Assembly: GCA_934293005.1 (NCBI GenBank)
Contig: CAKQYA010000001.1
Span: 62,001-126,000 of the forward strand
Direction: 5' to 3'
DNA: 64,000 nucleotides
Origin: an uncultured Bacteroidaceae bacterium
Lineage (GTDB): Bacteria > Bacteroidota > Bacteroidia > Bacteroidales > Bacteroidaceae
This document shows positions 1 through 7,215 of the stretch, piece after piece. The position numbers and the translations under genes were made by a program. The notes beneath the pieces were generated by a model, which saw only the letters and a program-made list of their open reading frames with translations, did no database searches and had not been told where the DNA came from. How positions within the stretch are numbered: the first letter of the stretch is position 1; the number at the start of each line of letters is the position of its first letter.

Positions 1-157
1 CTGAAAAATTTGGCGATTTAAAGGGAAGCTATACCGAATAAGAATAGGTTCAACGCCCATGCCTTTGGTGTGGGCACTGAACTTATCTTCGGTACACGGG
101 CCCCGCCAAATGCCCTCAGAAAGAGATAAGTGAGGTGTTCGCACCATTTTTCTTTTC
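1..157 (+). ncRNA. Structured RNA candidate (6S-like shape), 5' end outside the window
   Basis: No convincing ORF is present on either strand here, but the + strand folds into one long interrupted hairpin. Positions 8-15 (ATTTGGCG) pair with 104-111 (CGCCAAAT). Positions 32-38 (TACCGAA) pair with 88-94 and 48-52 (GTTCA) with 78-82. Positions 55-59 (GCCCA) pair with 71-75. Positions 1-4 can also pair with 116-119, so the closing stem probably continues left of the window. Two large single-stranded stretches (about 16-31 and 95-103) face each other like a central bubble. A GGTG-TTCG-CACC hairpin at 134-145 followed by a T-rich run at 147-156 looks like an intrinsic terminator. A closing stem, central bubble and long terminal arm are the general shape of 6S RNA, but no conserved primary motif is recognised. 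A cis-acting leader of the next gene is the alternative. Confidence 0.4.
134..157 (+). terminator. Hairpin plus T-run ending the structured RNA
   Basis: A 4-bp GC-rich stem closed by a TTCG tetraloop (134-145) is followed by ATTTTTCTTTTC. It sits between the structured RNA and the GtrA-like gene. Confidence 0.45.
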
Positions 158-233
158 TCTTTACTGACAAAGCATTTGACATGGACTTGCGCACCGGAAT
201 TAAGTCAGCGCTTTACACTTTTAATGGCATTCC

Positions 234-635
234 ATGTTTATCAGGCGTGACACATTGAAGAAAGGGAGGATAAGAGTGGCCTTGCGCCAAATAATCAGAT
301 TTGGCATCGTCGGTGTTATCGCCACAGCCATTCATTACGGCATCTACCTCCTGCTGGTCAAACACATCAATGAAACCATAGCCTACTCCATTGGCTATGG
401 GATAAGTTTTGTGTGCAACTTCATCCTTACCTGCATCTTCACATTCAAGAAGAAAGCAAGCATAAGGCGCGGAGCCGGATTTGGCTTGGCTCATGCAGTA
501 AACTACCTCTTACACGTGCTGCTATTAAATCTGTTCCTTTGGTTGGGCCTAAGCGAAAGCCTCGCTCCCCTACCCACATTCATGATTGTAATACCTGTAA
601 ACTTTCTACTACTGCACCATGTATTCAAAAAATAG
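234..635 (+). CDS. GtrA-family small membrane protein
   Basis: A 133-residue protein with four hydrophobic segments (about 19-42, 50-72, 88-106 and 111-130) and basic ends, typical in length and layout for the GtrA family (PF04138). GtrA proteins are thought to help translocate undecaprenyl-linked sugars across the inner membrane so that a GtrC-type enzyme can decorate a surface polysaccharide. The next two genes fit a GtrB-like and a GtrC-like role. The stop codon is TAG and overlaps the next gene by 17 bases. The start is uncertain: ATG at 234 gives a basic N-terminus, but GTG at 276 has a good GGAGG six bases upstream and would begin just before the first membrane segment. Family assignment is firm; the substrate is unknown. 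Confidence 0.8.
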   Translation: MFIRRDTLKKGRIRVALRQIIRFGIVGVIATAIHYGIYLLLVKHINETIAYSIGYGISFVCNFILTCIFTFKKKASIRRGAGFGLAHAVNYLLHVLLLNLFLWLGLSESLAPLPTFMIVIPVNFLLLHHVFKK

Positions 636-1575
636 GCCTTTGGTGACAATCTTAGTGCCTTGCTACAATGAAGAGGATAACCTGCCTCTGCTGTACAACA
701 CCTTGTGCCAAAAGGAAAATGGAGTGTGCAACACCACTCAGTATGATTACCAGATTCTTCTCGTCAACGATGGCAGCACAGACAATACCCAAGAAATCAT
801 TTAGTCTATAGCCCAGGAAGACGAGAGGATTGACTATGTTTGCCTCTCACGCAATTTTGGAAAAGAAAGTGCGATGCTGGCTGGCTTTGACCATGCAAAA
901 GGCGACTGCATGGTCATCATAGACGCTGACCTGCAGCATCCCGTTGAGCTTATACCACAAATGCTTTCTATCTGGAAGGAAGGAGCAGACGATGTATATG
1001 CAAGAAGGGCAAGCCGTGATACAGACAATTTCATCAGGCGAAAGCTTTCTCAGCTCTATTACCACCTGCTGCAAAAGACATCACGGTTTGACATTCTCAA
1101 GAACGCTGGAGACTTTCGTCTGCTGGACAGGAAATGTATAGATGTGATGAGACAGCTGCGAGAACACGAAAGAAATACCAAGGCGCTGTTCGCATGGATT
1201 GGATTTAACAAAAGGGAGATTGAATACGTGCCAAATGAGAGAGTCAACGGCACAAGCAGATGGAGCTTCCTGAATCTGCTGACATTGGCTCTTGACGGAA
1301 TCACCTCCTTCACTACCGCCCCATTACGCATCTCCACCATAATAGGAGCCACCGCATCTGTCGCTTCCCTCATTTACATGTTCTTTGTCCTCATCAAAGC
1401 TGTCATCTGGGGAGACCCTGTTGCAGGATACCCATCCATTATGGTTTTCGTGCTCTTCTTCGGAGGCGCCCAACTTCTTTGCCTCGGAATAATTGGCGAA
1501 TACCTTGCTCGTATATTTAACGAATCAAAAAAAAGACCTGTATATATAGTCGGAAAGAGCAAAATCAGAGAATGA
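619..1575 (+). pseudogene. GtrB/DPM1-like family 2 glycosyltransferase interrupted by an in-frame TAG
   Basis: Reading from ATG 619 gives a family 2 glycosyltransferase start (VTILVPCYNEEDNLPLL, then LVNDGSTDN). The frame meets TAG at 802-804 and continues in the same frame as SIAQEDERIDYVCLSRNFGK to 1575. Joined, it would be 318 residues: a GT-A domain with the DxD-type motif IDADLQHP near residues 101-108, and two hydrophobic C-terminal segments, exactly the layout of polyprenyl-phosphate glucosyl/mannosyl transferases (GtrB, DPM1-like). The loss is one codon, CAG or AAG to TAG being the simplest path. The second half could restart at ATG 874, but that would lack the nucleotide-binding N-terminus. 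It overlaps the gtrA-like gene and precedes the DUF6056 gene. True pseudogene, phase-off allele and sequencing error cannot be told apart here. Confidence 0.8.
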
Positions 1576-1585
1576 AAAATTTCAC

Positions 1586-1673
1586 AAGTAGGTGCTCATA
1601 ACTATTTTTATATTTGGCGCAAATATGAGAGCGGCTTACTTTGATGTTATAAAATAATTTTGAGCACCTACTT
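1586..1673. mobile_element. MITE-like element, copy A (88 bp)
   Basis: Perfect 13-bp terminal inverted repeats (AAGTAGGTGCTCA at 1586-1598, TGAGCACCTACTT at 1661-1673) enclose an AT-rich core ending GAGAGCGGCTTACTTTGAT. The same right-hand part recurs near 21760-21808 and, diverged, near 25455-25500 and 62575-62609. It has no coding capacity. It lies between the GtrB-like and DUF6056 genes and could form a long hairpin in the transcript. Confidence 0.7.
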
Positions 1674-1688
1674 ATTATAATAGCATAT

Positions 1689-2999
1689 ATGGAAATCAGC
1701 AAAACATTTACAAACGAGAAAATCATAAAATATGAATGGATAGGAGTTCTCACTTTAGTCGGAATCCTTTTCTACCTTCTCAACAGATGGACACCACTAT
1801 GGCTTGATGACTTTATCTACATACAGATATTCGGAACAGATGGAAAAGAGCACATCGGCAATGTGTGCGATGTCATAAGAAGCCAATACCATCATTATTT
1901 CCTATGGAACGGCAGATTCATACCACATTTCATAGACCAGACATTCATAGGACTAATAGGCAAAGGCACATTCAACTATTTTAATGCAGTTGTCTTTATC
2001 CTTTTCATTGTCCTATTATGCAAAACTACCACAGAAAGAAAGTCATGCTATCTAAAGTTGACATCAATAATGCTCCTGCTTATATTATTCATTTGGCCAG
2101 GGATATGTAGTACATTCATATGGATGACAGGAGCATGCAATTACCTATGGACTGCCACATTAGTACTTTACTATGACCACCTCATGAAAAATCCTCCGAA
2201 ACGTTCCTTCTTCAATTCTGTTCTTTTGTTTCTGTACGGGCTCATAACAGGCTGGACGCACGAGGGCATCATCTCGGGCATTGCCATAGCCTCATTATAC
2301 TACTTTTTCACTCTTTCCACCACAGAAAGGAAAAACATCATGCCAATTCTCATCGGCTTCGCTGTGGGCGGAATCATGCTGTTTGCGTCACCTGGTTCAT
2401 GGGGAAGAGCCGGCAGCGGATTGGTGGGCAACAGCATGTTTAACATATTCAAGATATACGCATGGGCTGTCATACGACTTTACAGCGCAAGAATCTCCAT
2501 CATCCTAATCGCAGCATTAGCATTCTTATACTACAAGAACAAGAATAAAGCCAAACATTTCATAAAAGAGAATCGTTATTGGGTCATAGCTTGGCTGACA
2601 GCAACAGTATTCATGATACTCACCAAATTCGACTCTGCATATAGCCGTTTTGGAATGGAACTCTATGCCATAATACTCCTCTTGAAAATGATCAAAGATA
2701 TCAACATATCCCTGACTGCGCAGAATGTTCTCTTAGCTATATCCGTGTCCACTCTCATATACATCCTTCCCATTGCAAAGGCAAACTACAACGATTTCGC
2801 TGAAGCAGAAGAGCGCATAAAGAGCGCCACATCCAAAGTGGTCACATATCACGAAATACCATACACCTTCCTTAGGGACCGCTTTACTTTCGGATTTCTC
2901 AACTATTCAGACTCGCCCCTCTATAAACGCTATAATGGTCAAAATTCATGGATTTCTATATATTACAATAAAGACATCGAACTCAAACTTGAAAAATGA
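1689..2999 (+). CDS. DUF6056-type polytopic membrane protein, candidate GtrC-like transferase
   Basis: A 436-residue protein with about ten hydrophobic segments and no signal peptide cleavage site. Just after the first membrane segment it has LWLDDFIYI (Asp-Asp near residues 40-41), followed by an NGRF motif. Acidic residues in the first external loop are a hallmark of GT-C membrane glycosyltransferases that use polyprenyl-phosphate sugars. The sequence resembles the DUF6056 group of Bacteroidetes. Its position after a GtrA-like and a GtrB-like gene supports a GtrC-type role: adding the sugar to a cell-surface glycan outside the inner membrane. This function is inferred from fold and context. 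If the GtrB-like gene is really dead, this protein may lack its donor unless another GtrB is encoded elsewhere. Confidence 0.65.
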   Translation: MEISKTFTNEKIIKYEWIGVLTLVGILFYLLNRWTPLWLDDFIYIQIFGTDGKEHIGNVCDVIRSQYHHYFLWNGRFIPHFIDQTFIGLIGKGTFNYFNAVVFILFIVLLCKTTTERKSCYLKLTSIMLLLILFIWPGICSTFIWMTGACNYLWTATLVLYYDHLMKNPPKRSFFNSVLLFLYGLITGWTHEGIISGIAIASLYYFFTLSTTERKNIMPILIGFAVGGIMLFASPGSWGRAGSGLVGNSMFNIFKIYAWAVIRLYSARISIILIAALAFLYYKNKNKAKHFIKENRYWVIAWLTATVFMILTKFDSAYSRFGMELYAIILLLKMIKDINISLTAQNVLLAISVSTLIYILPIAKANYNDFAEAEERIKSATSKVVTYHEIPYTFLRDRFTFGFLNYSDSPLYKRYNGQNSWISIYYNKDIELKLEK

Positions 3000-3182
3000 A
3001 AGGTGCGCACAATCAGTAAGACTTTTTTAAGCCTTTAAGCAATGAGCCGCAAATTTTAAGAGCTGTCATTCACCCCACTCATAGTGCACTTACAATATGC
3101 CGTTCACTACACACGGCTAAAGATACACACCCGTCTTTGTCACCGCAAAGCCCTCAAATGAATAAAAACGAATATATTTAGC

Positions 3183-3231
3183 AAGAATATGCGGTATATG
3201 CAAAAATAAAATGCATATACCGCATATTCTT
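3183..3231. promoter_or_regulatory. 20-bp perfect inverted repeat at the argR promoter, candidate ArgR operator
   Basis: Left arm 3183-3202 (AAGAATATGCGGTATATGCA) and right arm 3212-3231 are exact reverse complements around a 9-bp A/T spacer. Within each arm the hexamer ATATGC/GCATAT occurs twice, nine bases apart, giving four half-sites. It ends about 15 bp before the TAACTTTG -7 box (3246-3253) of argR, so it covers the -33 region. Arginine repressors bind tandem A/T-rich palindromes as hexamers, so autoregulation is the natural reading. A terminator is unlikely because no T-run follows on either strand. Confidence 0.55.
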
Positions 3232-3245
3232 TTCATAAATATTTG

Positions 3246-3253
3246 TAACTTTG
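3246..3253 (+). promoter_or_regulatory. Bacteroidetes -7 box (TAACTTTG) for argR
   Basis: TAACTTTG matches the TAnnTTTG consensus and lies 34 bp before the argR start codon, directly downstream of the inverted repeat at 3183-3231. Confidence 0.6.
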
Positions 3254-3286
3254 CAATCGGTTTCATAAAAATACAAAACTATCAGC

Positions 3287-3772
3287 ATGACAAAGAAAAT
3301 ATCACGTTTCGACCTCATCAGGACAATCATCCAGACTCAAGACATAGGGCGTCAGGACGAATTGGCACAAGCGCTCATCAACAAAGGGGTGAACGTGACG
3401 CAATCAACATTGTCGCGCGACTTGAAGACACTGAAAGTGGTGAAAGGGTTCAACGCTCAAGGACGCTCCATATATATGCTTCCTAACAATCCCCATTACC
3501 GCAGGGTGAGAGACCACCAGCAGGAAGGCACAGCAATACGCAACGGATTCATGTCGATGCGGATATCCGGACAACTCGCCGTGATAAAGTGCCGCCCGGG
3601 ATATGCAAGCGGACTTGCCAGCGACATAGATGCCGCACACATCAGTGACGTGATCGGCACCATAGCTGGCGACGACACAATATTCCTCGCCCTTGAGGAA
3701 GGATTCAACAAAGACACATTAGAGGCCAACTTAAGATCTATAGCTCCTGTATACTCAGGCAGTCAATTATAA
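3287..3772 (+). CDS. argR: Arginine repressor ArgR
   Basis: At 161 residues this matches the usual ArgR length. The N-terminal winged helix-turn-helix covers about residues 1-72, with the recognition region TQSTLSRDLKTL. The C-terminal oligomerisation and arginine-binding domain contains GTIAGDDTIFLAL, the ArgR signature with the paired Asp residues that contact arginine. In other bacteria hexameric ArgR with bound arginine represses arginine biosynthesis genes. Here it is the first gene of an arginine cluster (GNAT, argG, argC, argD) and has a large inverted repeat over its own promoter, which suggests self-repression and co-regulation. The ATG at 3287 gives the expected N-terminus with no upstream in-frame alternative that fits. 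Confidence 0.95.
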   Translation: MTKKISRFDLIRTIIQTQDIGRQDELAQALINKGVNVTQSTLSRDLKTLKVVKGFNAQGRSIYMLPNNPHYRRVRDHQQEGTAIRNGFMSMRISGQLAVIKCRPGYASGLASDIDAAHISDVIGTIAGDDTIFLALEEGFNKDTLEANLRSIAPVYSGSQL

Positions 3773-3826
3773 AACAACGACACATGAATATTGCAGCTGC
3801 CAAACCAGGCAGCCCAAAGTGAAACA

Positions 3827-4462
3827 ATGATTTACGAAGACGGAATAAAAGTTATCGTGGCCGACGCAAGCCATGAGAAATATGTCGACCTCATTCTCGA
3901 CACCATACGCATAGCAGCAAAAAAGCGAGGCACCGGCATAGCAGAGCGCACCCATGAATATGTGGCGACAAAGATGAAGGAAGGCAAGGCTGTACTCGCG
4001 CTCGACCCAAGCACCCAAACAGAATTAGGAGACAAATTTGTGGGATTCAGCTACATTGAGACATGGGGCAACAAGTCGTACGTCACAACATCAGGCCTCA
4101 TCGTGCATCCAGATTACCAAGGACGCAACATAGCAAAACGCATCAAGGACCACACATTCACCTTGGCACGCGTGCGCTGGCCTCACGCAAAGATATTCTC
4201 TCTCACCAGCGGCGACGCTGTGATGAAGATGAACACAGCCCTGGGCTATGTGCCTGTGAGCTTTAACCAGCTCACTGATGACGAATCGTTCTGGAGAGGT
4301 TGCCGCGGATGCGTGAACCACCCTATCCTTGAGATGAAAGAACGCAAGTTCTGCATATGCACTGGCATGCTCTATGACCCTTCTCAGCACAAGGGCGAGC
4401 CTACCCCTATAGAAATTTTCCAAGAAATAATGAGGGAAATGGTCTTAAGGGGCCTGATGTAA
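3827..4462 (+). CDS. GNAT-family acyltransferase of the arginine cluster, candidate N-acylglutamate synthase
   Basis: A 211-residue protein counted from ATG 3827; a TTG at 3791 would add 12 residues of poor quality. The acyl-CoA-binding motif is visible as HPDYQGRNIAKRI, preceded by a beta-strand segment (YVTTSGLIV), so it is a GNAT. The C-terminal part has four Cys in WRGCRGCVNHP and RKFCICTGM, unusual for a GNAT and possibly structural or metal-binding. It lies between argR and argG. No argA- or argJ-like gene is visible in the window, and the pathway to citrulline in this phylum is reported to run through N-succinyl-ornithine in Bacteroides. The enzyme is therefore a good candidate for the first step, acylating glutamate. 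That role is inferred from location; the motif shows only that it is an acyltransferase. Confidence 0.8.
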   Translation: MIYEDGIKVIVADASHEKYVDLILDTIRIAAKKRGTGIAERTHEYVATKMKEGKAVLALDPSTQTELGDKFVGFSYIETWGNKSYVTTSGLIVHPDYQGRNIAKRIKDHTFTLARVRWPHAKIFSLTSGDAVMKMNTALGYVPVSFNQLTDDESFWRGCRGCVNHPILEMKERKFCICTGMLYDPSQHKGEPTPIEIFQEIMREMVLRGLM

Positions 4463-4790
4463 TCGCATCGGCAAGGAACAAGACACAAACACATATCAAC
4501 CCAAACAGACCATCAGACTCCTATTGTGCCTGCGTTTGTTGCGAGCAGATTGCACAGACGCATTTAAGGCATTGCCAACAAAAGATTAACGACGTAGAGA
4601 ATCTCAAGGAATTGCTACACGCCTACACAGAAATCCAAGGCATTGCCAACTAAGGCTGAATGCAGGCTAAAGCAGAATGCCTGATAAAACGCTGGCAACA
4701 GTCTGATAACGGAAACAAAGCACTAAAGCACAGTGGGTCTCGGTCTGATGACCTGTTGGGATTTAAGAATAACATAAACGAACAACACAT
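4463..4790. other. Intergenic region before argG with short direct repeats
   Basis: This 328-bp gap has no credible ORF. It holds two copies of AAGGCATTGCCAAC (4566-4579 and 4637-4650), 71 bp apart and each itself partly palindromic (GGCATTGCC). Near the argG start lies one copy of the dispersed palindromic repeat (4738-4766). No clear TAnnTTTG box was found, so argG may be read from argR. Confidence 0.5.
4738..4766 (-). repeat. Dispersed palindromic repeat, copy 1
   Basis: Variant of the repeat core (TCGGTCTGATGACC followed by TGTTGGGATTTAAG), ending 24 bp before argG. Confidence 0.7.
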
Positions 4791-5993
4791 ATGGAAAAGA
4801 AGAAAGTTGTAGTCGCATTCAGCGGCGGTCTCGACACATCATACACAGTGATGTATCTCGCAAAAGAAAAAGGTTATGAAGTTTACGCAGCATGCGCCAA
4901 CACAGGCGGATTCTCTGCTGAGCAACTCAAGAAGAACGAGGAAAACGCCTACAAGCTTGGCGCTACCAAGTATGTCACTCTCGACGTCACTCAGGAGTAT
5001 TACGAGAAATCGCTCAAATATATGGTATACGGCAATGTGCTGCGCAACAACTGCTACCCTATTTCCGTATCGTCAGAACGTATCTTCCAAGCCATAGCCA
5101 TAGCACGCTACGCAAACGAGATTGGCGCACATGCCATTGCTCACGGCTCGACAGGCGCAGGCAACGACCAGATACGTTTCGACATGACATTCCTCGTGAT
5201 GGCACCAGGAGTGGAGATCATCACCCTCACACGCGACGGCAACCTCAGCCGCCAGGAGGAGATTGACTACCTCAACAAGAATGGCTTCGCAGCTGACTTC
5301 ACCAAACTCAAGTATTCATACAACGTGGGCATATGGGGCACATCAATATGCGGTGGCGAAATACTCGACTCCACTCAGGGACTGCCTGAATCAGCATACC
5401 TCAAGCATCCAACAAAAGAAGGCCCAGAGATTCTCAAACTCGGATTCGACAAGGGCGAGCTATGCTCAGTGAACGGCGTACACTATGACGACAAGATTGC
5501 TGCAATACAGGCAGTGGAAAAGATTGGCGCAGCCTATGGCATCGGACGCGACTGCCATGTGGGCGACACGATCATCGGCATCAAGGGCCGTGTGGGCTTC
5601 GAGGCAGCAGCCCCTATGCTCATCATCGGCGCACACCGCTTCCTTGAGAAATACACTTTGTCTAAGTGGCAGCAATATTGGAAAGACCAGGTGAGCAACT
5701 GGTACGGCATGTTCCTGCACGAGTCGCAGTATCTTGAGCCTGTGATGCCAGACATCGAGGCAATGCTCACATCCTCTCAGCGCAACGTGACAGGCGAGGT
5801 CACTCTCGAGCTTCACCCTCTATGCTTCCAAACATTGGGCGTCGACTCGCCAAACGACCTCGTGAAGAACAAGCTCGGCGAGTATGGCGAAACGGCAAAG
5901 GCATGGTCATCAGAGGACGCTAAGGGCTTCATCAAGGTATCTTCCACAGCCCTCCGCGCTTACTATCTGGCTCATCCTAACGAAAGACAATAA
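4791..5993 (+). CDS. argG: Argininosuccinate synthase
   Basis: A 400-residue enzyme that condenses citrulline and aspartate with ATP to argininosuccinate in the cytoplasm. The N-terminal PP-loop is VAFSGGLDTSYT (residues 8-19). The citrulline/aspartate-binding region includes AHGSTGAGNDQIRFD around residues 118-132, as expected for the family. Length is normal. It is followed after 8 bases by argC, so the two are clearly co-transcribed. The gene order argR, GNAT, argG, argC, argD is an arginine biosynthesis cluster, though the order of reactions does not follow the order of genes. The ATG at 4791 is the only sensible start. Confidence 0.97.
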   Translation: MEKKKVVVAFSGGLDTSYTVMYLAKEKGYEVYAACANTGGFSAEQLKKNEENAYKLGATKYVTLDVTQEYYEKSLKYMVYGNVLRNNCYPISVSSERIFQAIAIARYANEIGAHAIAHGSTGAGNDQIRFDMTFLVMAPGVEIITLTRDGNLSRQEEIDYLNKNGFAADFTKLKYSYNVGIWGTSICGGEILDSTQGLPESAYLKHPTKEGPEILKLGFDKGELCSVNGVHYDDKIAAIQAVEKIGAAYGIGRDCHVGDTIIGIKGRVGFEAAAPMLIIGAHRFLEKYTLSKWQQYWKDQVSNWYGMFLHESQYLEPVMPDIEAMLTSSQRNVTGEVTLELHPLCFQTLGVDSPNDLVKNKLGEYGETAKAWSSEDAKGFIKVSSTALRAYYLAHPNERQ

Positions 5994-6001
5994 GGCAAGC
6001 T

Positions 6002-7018
6002 ATGATAAGAATAGGTATATTAGGAGCAGCAGGATATACAGGAGGCGAACTTATTCGCCTCCTGCTCAATCATCCAGAAGCAGAGATTGTTTTTGCCAAC
6101 TCAGAATCAAATGGGGGCAACAAGGTGTATGACGTGCACGAAGGCCTTCTCGGCGACACCGAACTGGAGTTCACAAGCGAAATGCCATTCGACAATGTCG
6201 ATGTGGTGTTCTTCTGTTTCGGACATGGCAAGAGCGAAGCTTTCCTCAAAGAGCACACCATACCTGCAGGCGTGAAGATTATCGACTTGGCGCAAGACTT
6301 CCGCATCAAGGGCGACCACGACTATGTTTACGGCCTGCCAGAGACACACAGAAACGCAATAGCAGCTTGCCAGCACTTGGCCAACCCTGGCTGCTTCGCC
6401 ACATGCATACAGCTCGGACTTCTGCCGCTTGCCAAAGCTGGACTCCTCACACACGACATAGCTGTCAATGCCATCACAGGTTCTACAGGAGCTGGACAAA
6501 AGCCAGGAGCTACCACACATTTCTCATGGCGCAACAACAATTTCTCAGTATACAAACTGTTCAAGCACCAGCACCTGCATGAAATAACGCAGACGCTCAA
6601 CGAACTGCGCCCCCAAGATGCTCCAAATGTCATAGACACTCTCAATGAAGGATATGAGGCAGAAGGCATCACTGTCGACTTCATTCCATACCGCGGCGAC
6701 TTTGCGCGAGGCATCTTCTGCACAGAGGTCATCACCCTCGACCGCCCCGCAGATGCCAATGCAATAGCAAAGCTCTACAAAGAGTATTACAACGACGCTG
6801 CTTTTACCCACTATTCCGACAAGGCACCAGACCTCAAGCAAGTGGTCAACACCAACAAAGCCATTGTGCACACTGAAGTGTTTGGTCGCAAGGTCGTAGT
6901 GACAAGCATGATCGACAATCTCCTGAAGGGAGCTGTAGGTCAGGCTGTGCAAAACATGAACATCATGTTCGGCATTGACGAGAAAGCAGGCTTGAACCTC
7001 AAGGCTTCTGCATTTTAA
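6002..7018 (+). CDS. argC: N-acetyl (or N-succinyl)-gamma-glutamyl-phosphate reductase
   Basis: A 338-residue NADPH-dependent reductase that turns N-acyl-glutamyl phosphate into N-acyl-glutamate semialdehyde. The N-terminus has the Rossmann nucleotide-binding motif GILGAAGYTGGEL. The catalytic cysteine lies in NPGCFATCIQLGLLPL (around residues 129-144), and the family motif TGSTGAGQKPG follows. It begins 8 bases after argG and is thus in the same transcript. Whether the acyl group is acetyl or succinyl cannot be read from the sequence; succinylated intermediates have been reported in Bacteroides. Confidence 0.96.
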   Translation: MIRIGILGAAGYTGGELIRLLLNHPEAEIVFANSESNGGNKVYDVHEGLLGDTELEFTSEMPFDNVDVVFFCFGHGKSEAFLKEHTIPAGVKIIDLAQDFRIKGDHDYVYGLPETHRNAIAACQHLANPGCFATCIQLGLLPLAKAGLLTHDIAVNAITGSTGAGQKPGATTHFSWRNNNFSVYKLFKHQHLHEITQTLNELRPQDAPNVIDTLNEGYEAEGITVDFIPYRGDFARGIFCTEVITLDRPADANAIAKLYKEYYNDAAFTHYSDKAPDLKQVVNTNKAIVHTEVFGRKVVVTSMIDNLLKGAVGQAVQNMNIMFGIDEKAGLNLKASAF

Positions 7019-7215
7019 AAGACAAAATTTTCCCTCCGCCATGCGGTCATTTGTTGTCCGCCTAATAATAAACATGCAATATCTGCACACATCTTCCATG
7101 CAGACACTTGATTTTCCATGATAAGCATACAAGTATGTTCTCAAAATCATTTCAGACGCTATGTTATTTGCGCTGAGCGGGAAAGCACACATTATATTAT
7201 ATAAAGCATAAAACG

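Noticed and set aside
1..157. Signal recognition particle RNA, tmRNA or RNase P RNA
   Set aside because: The diagnostic conserved segments of these RNAs were looked for and not found.
802..804. TAG recoding as an explanation of the interrupted GtrB-like gene
   Set aside because: Other genes in the window, such as the gtrA-like gene (633-635) and the SpmA/SpmB-like gene, end normally with TAG.
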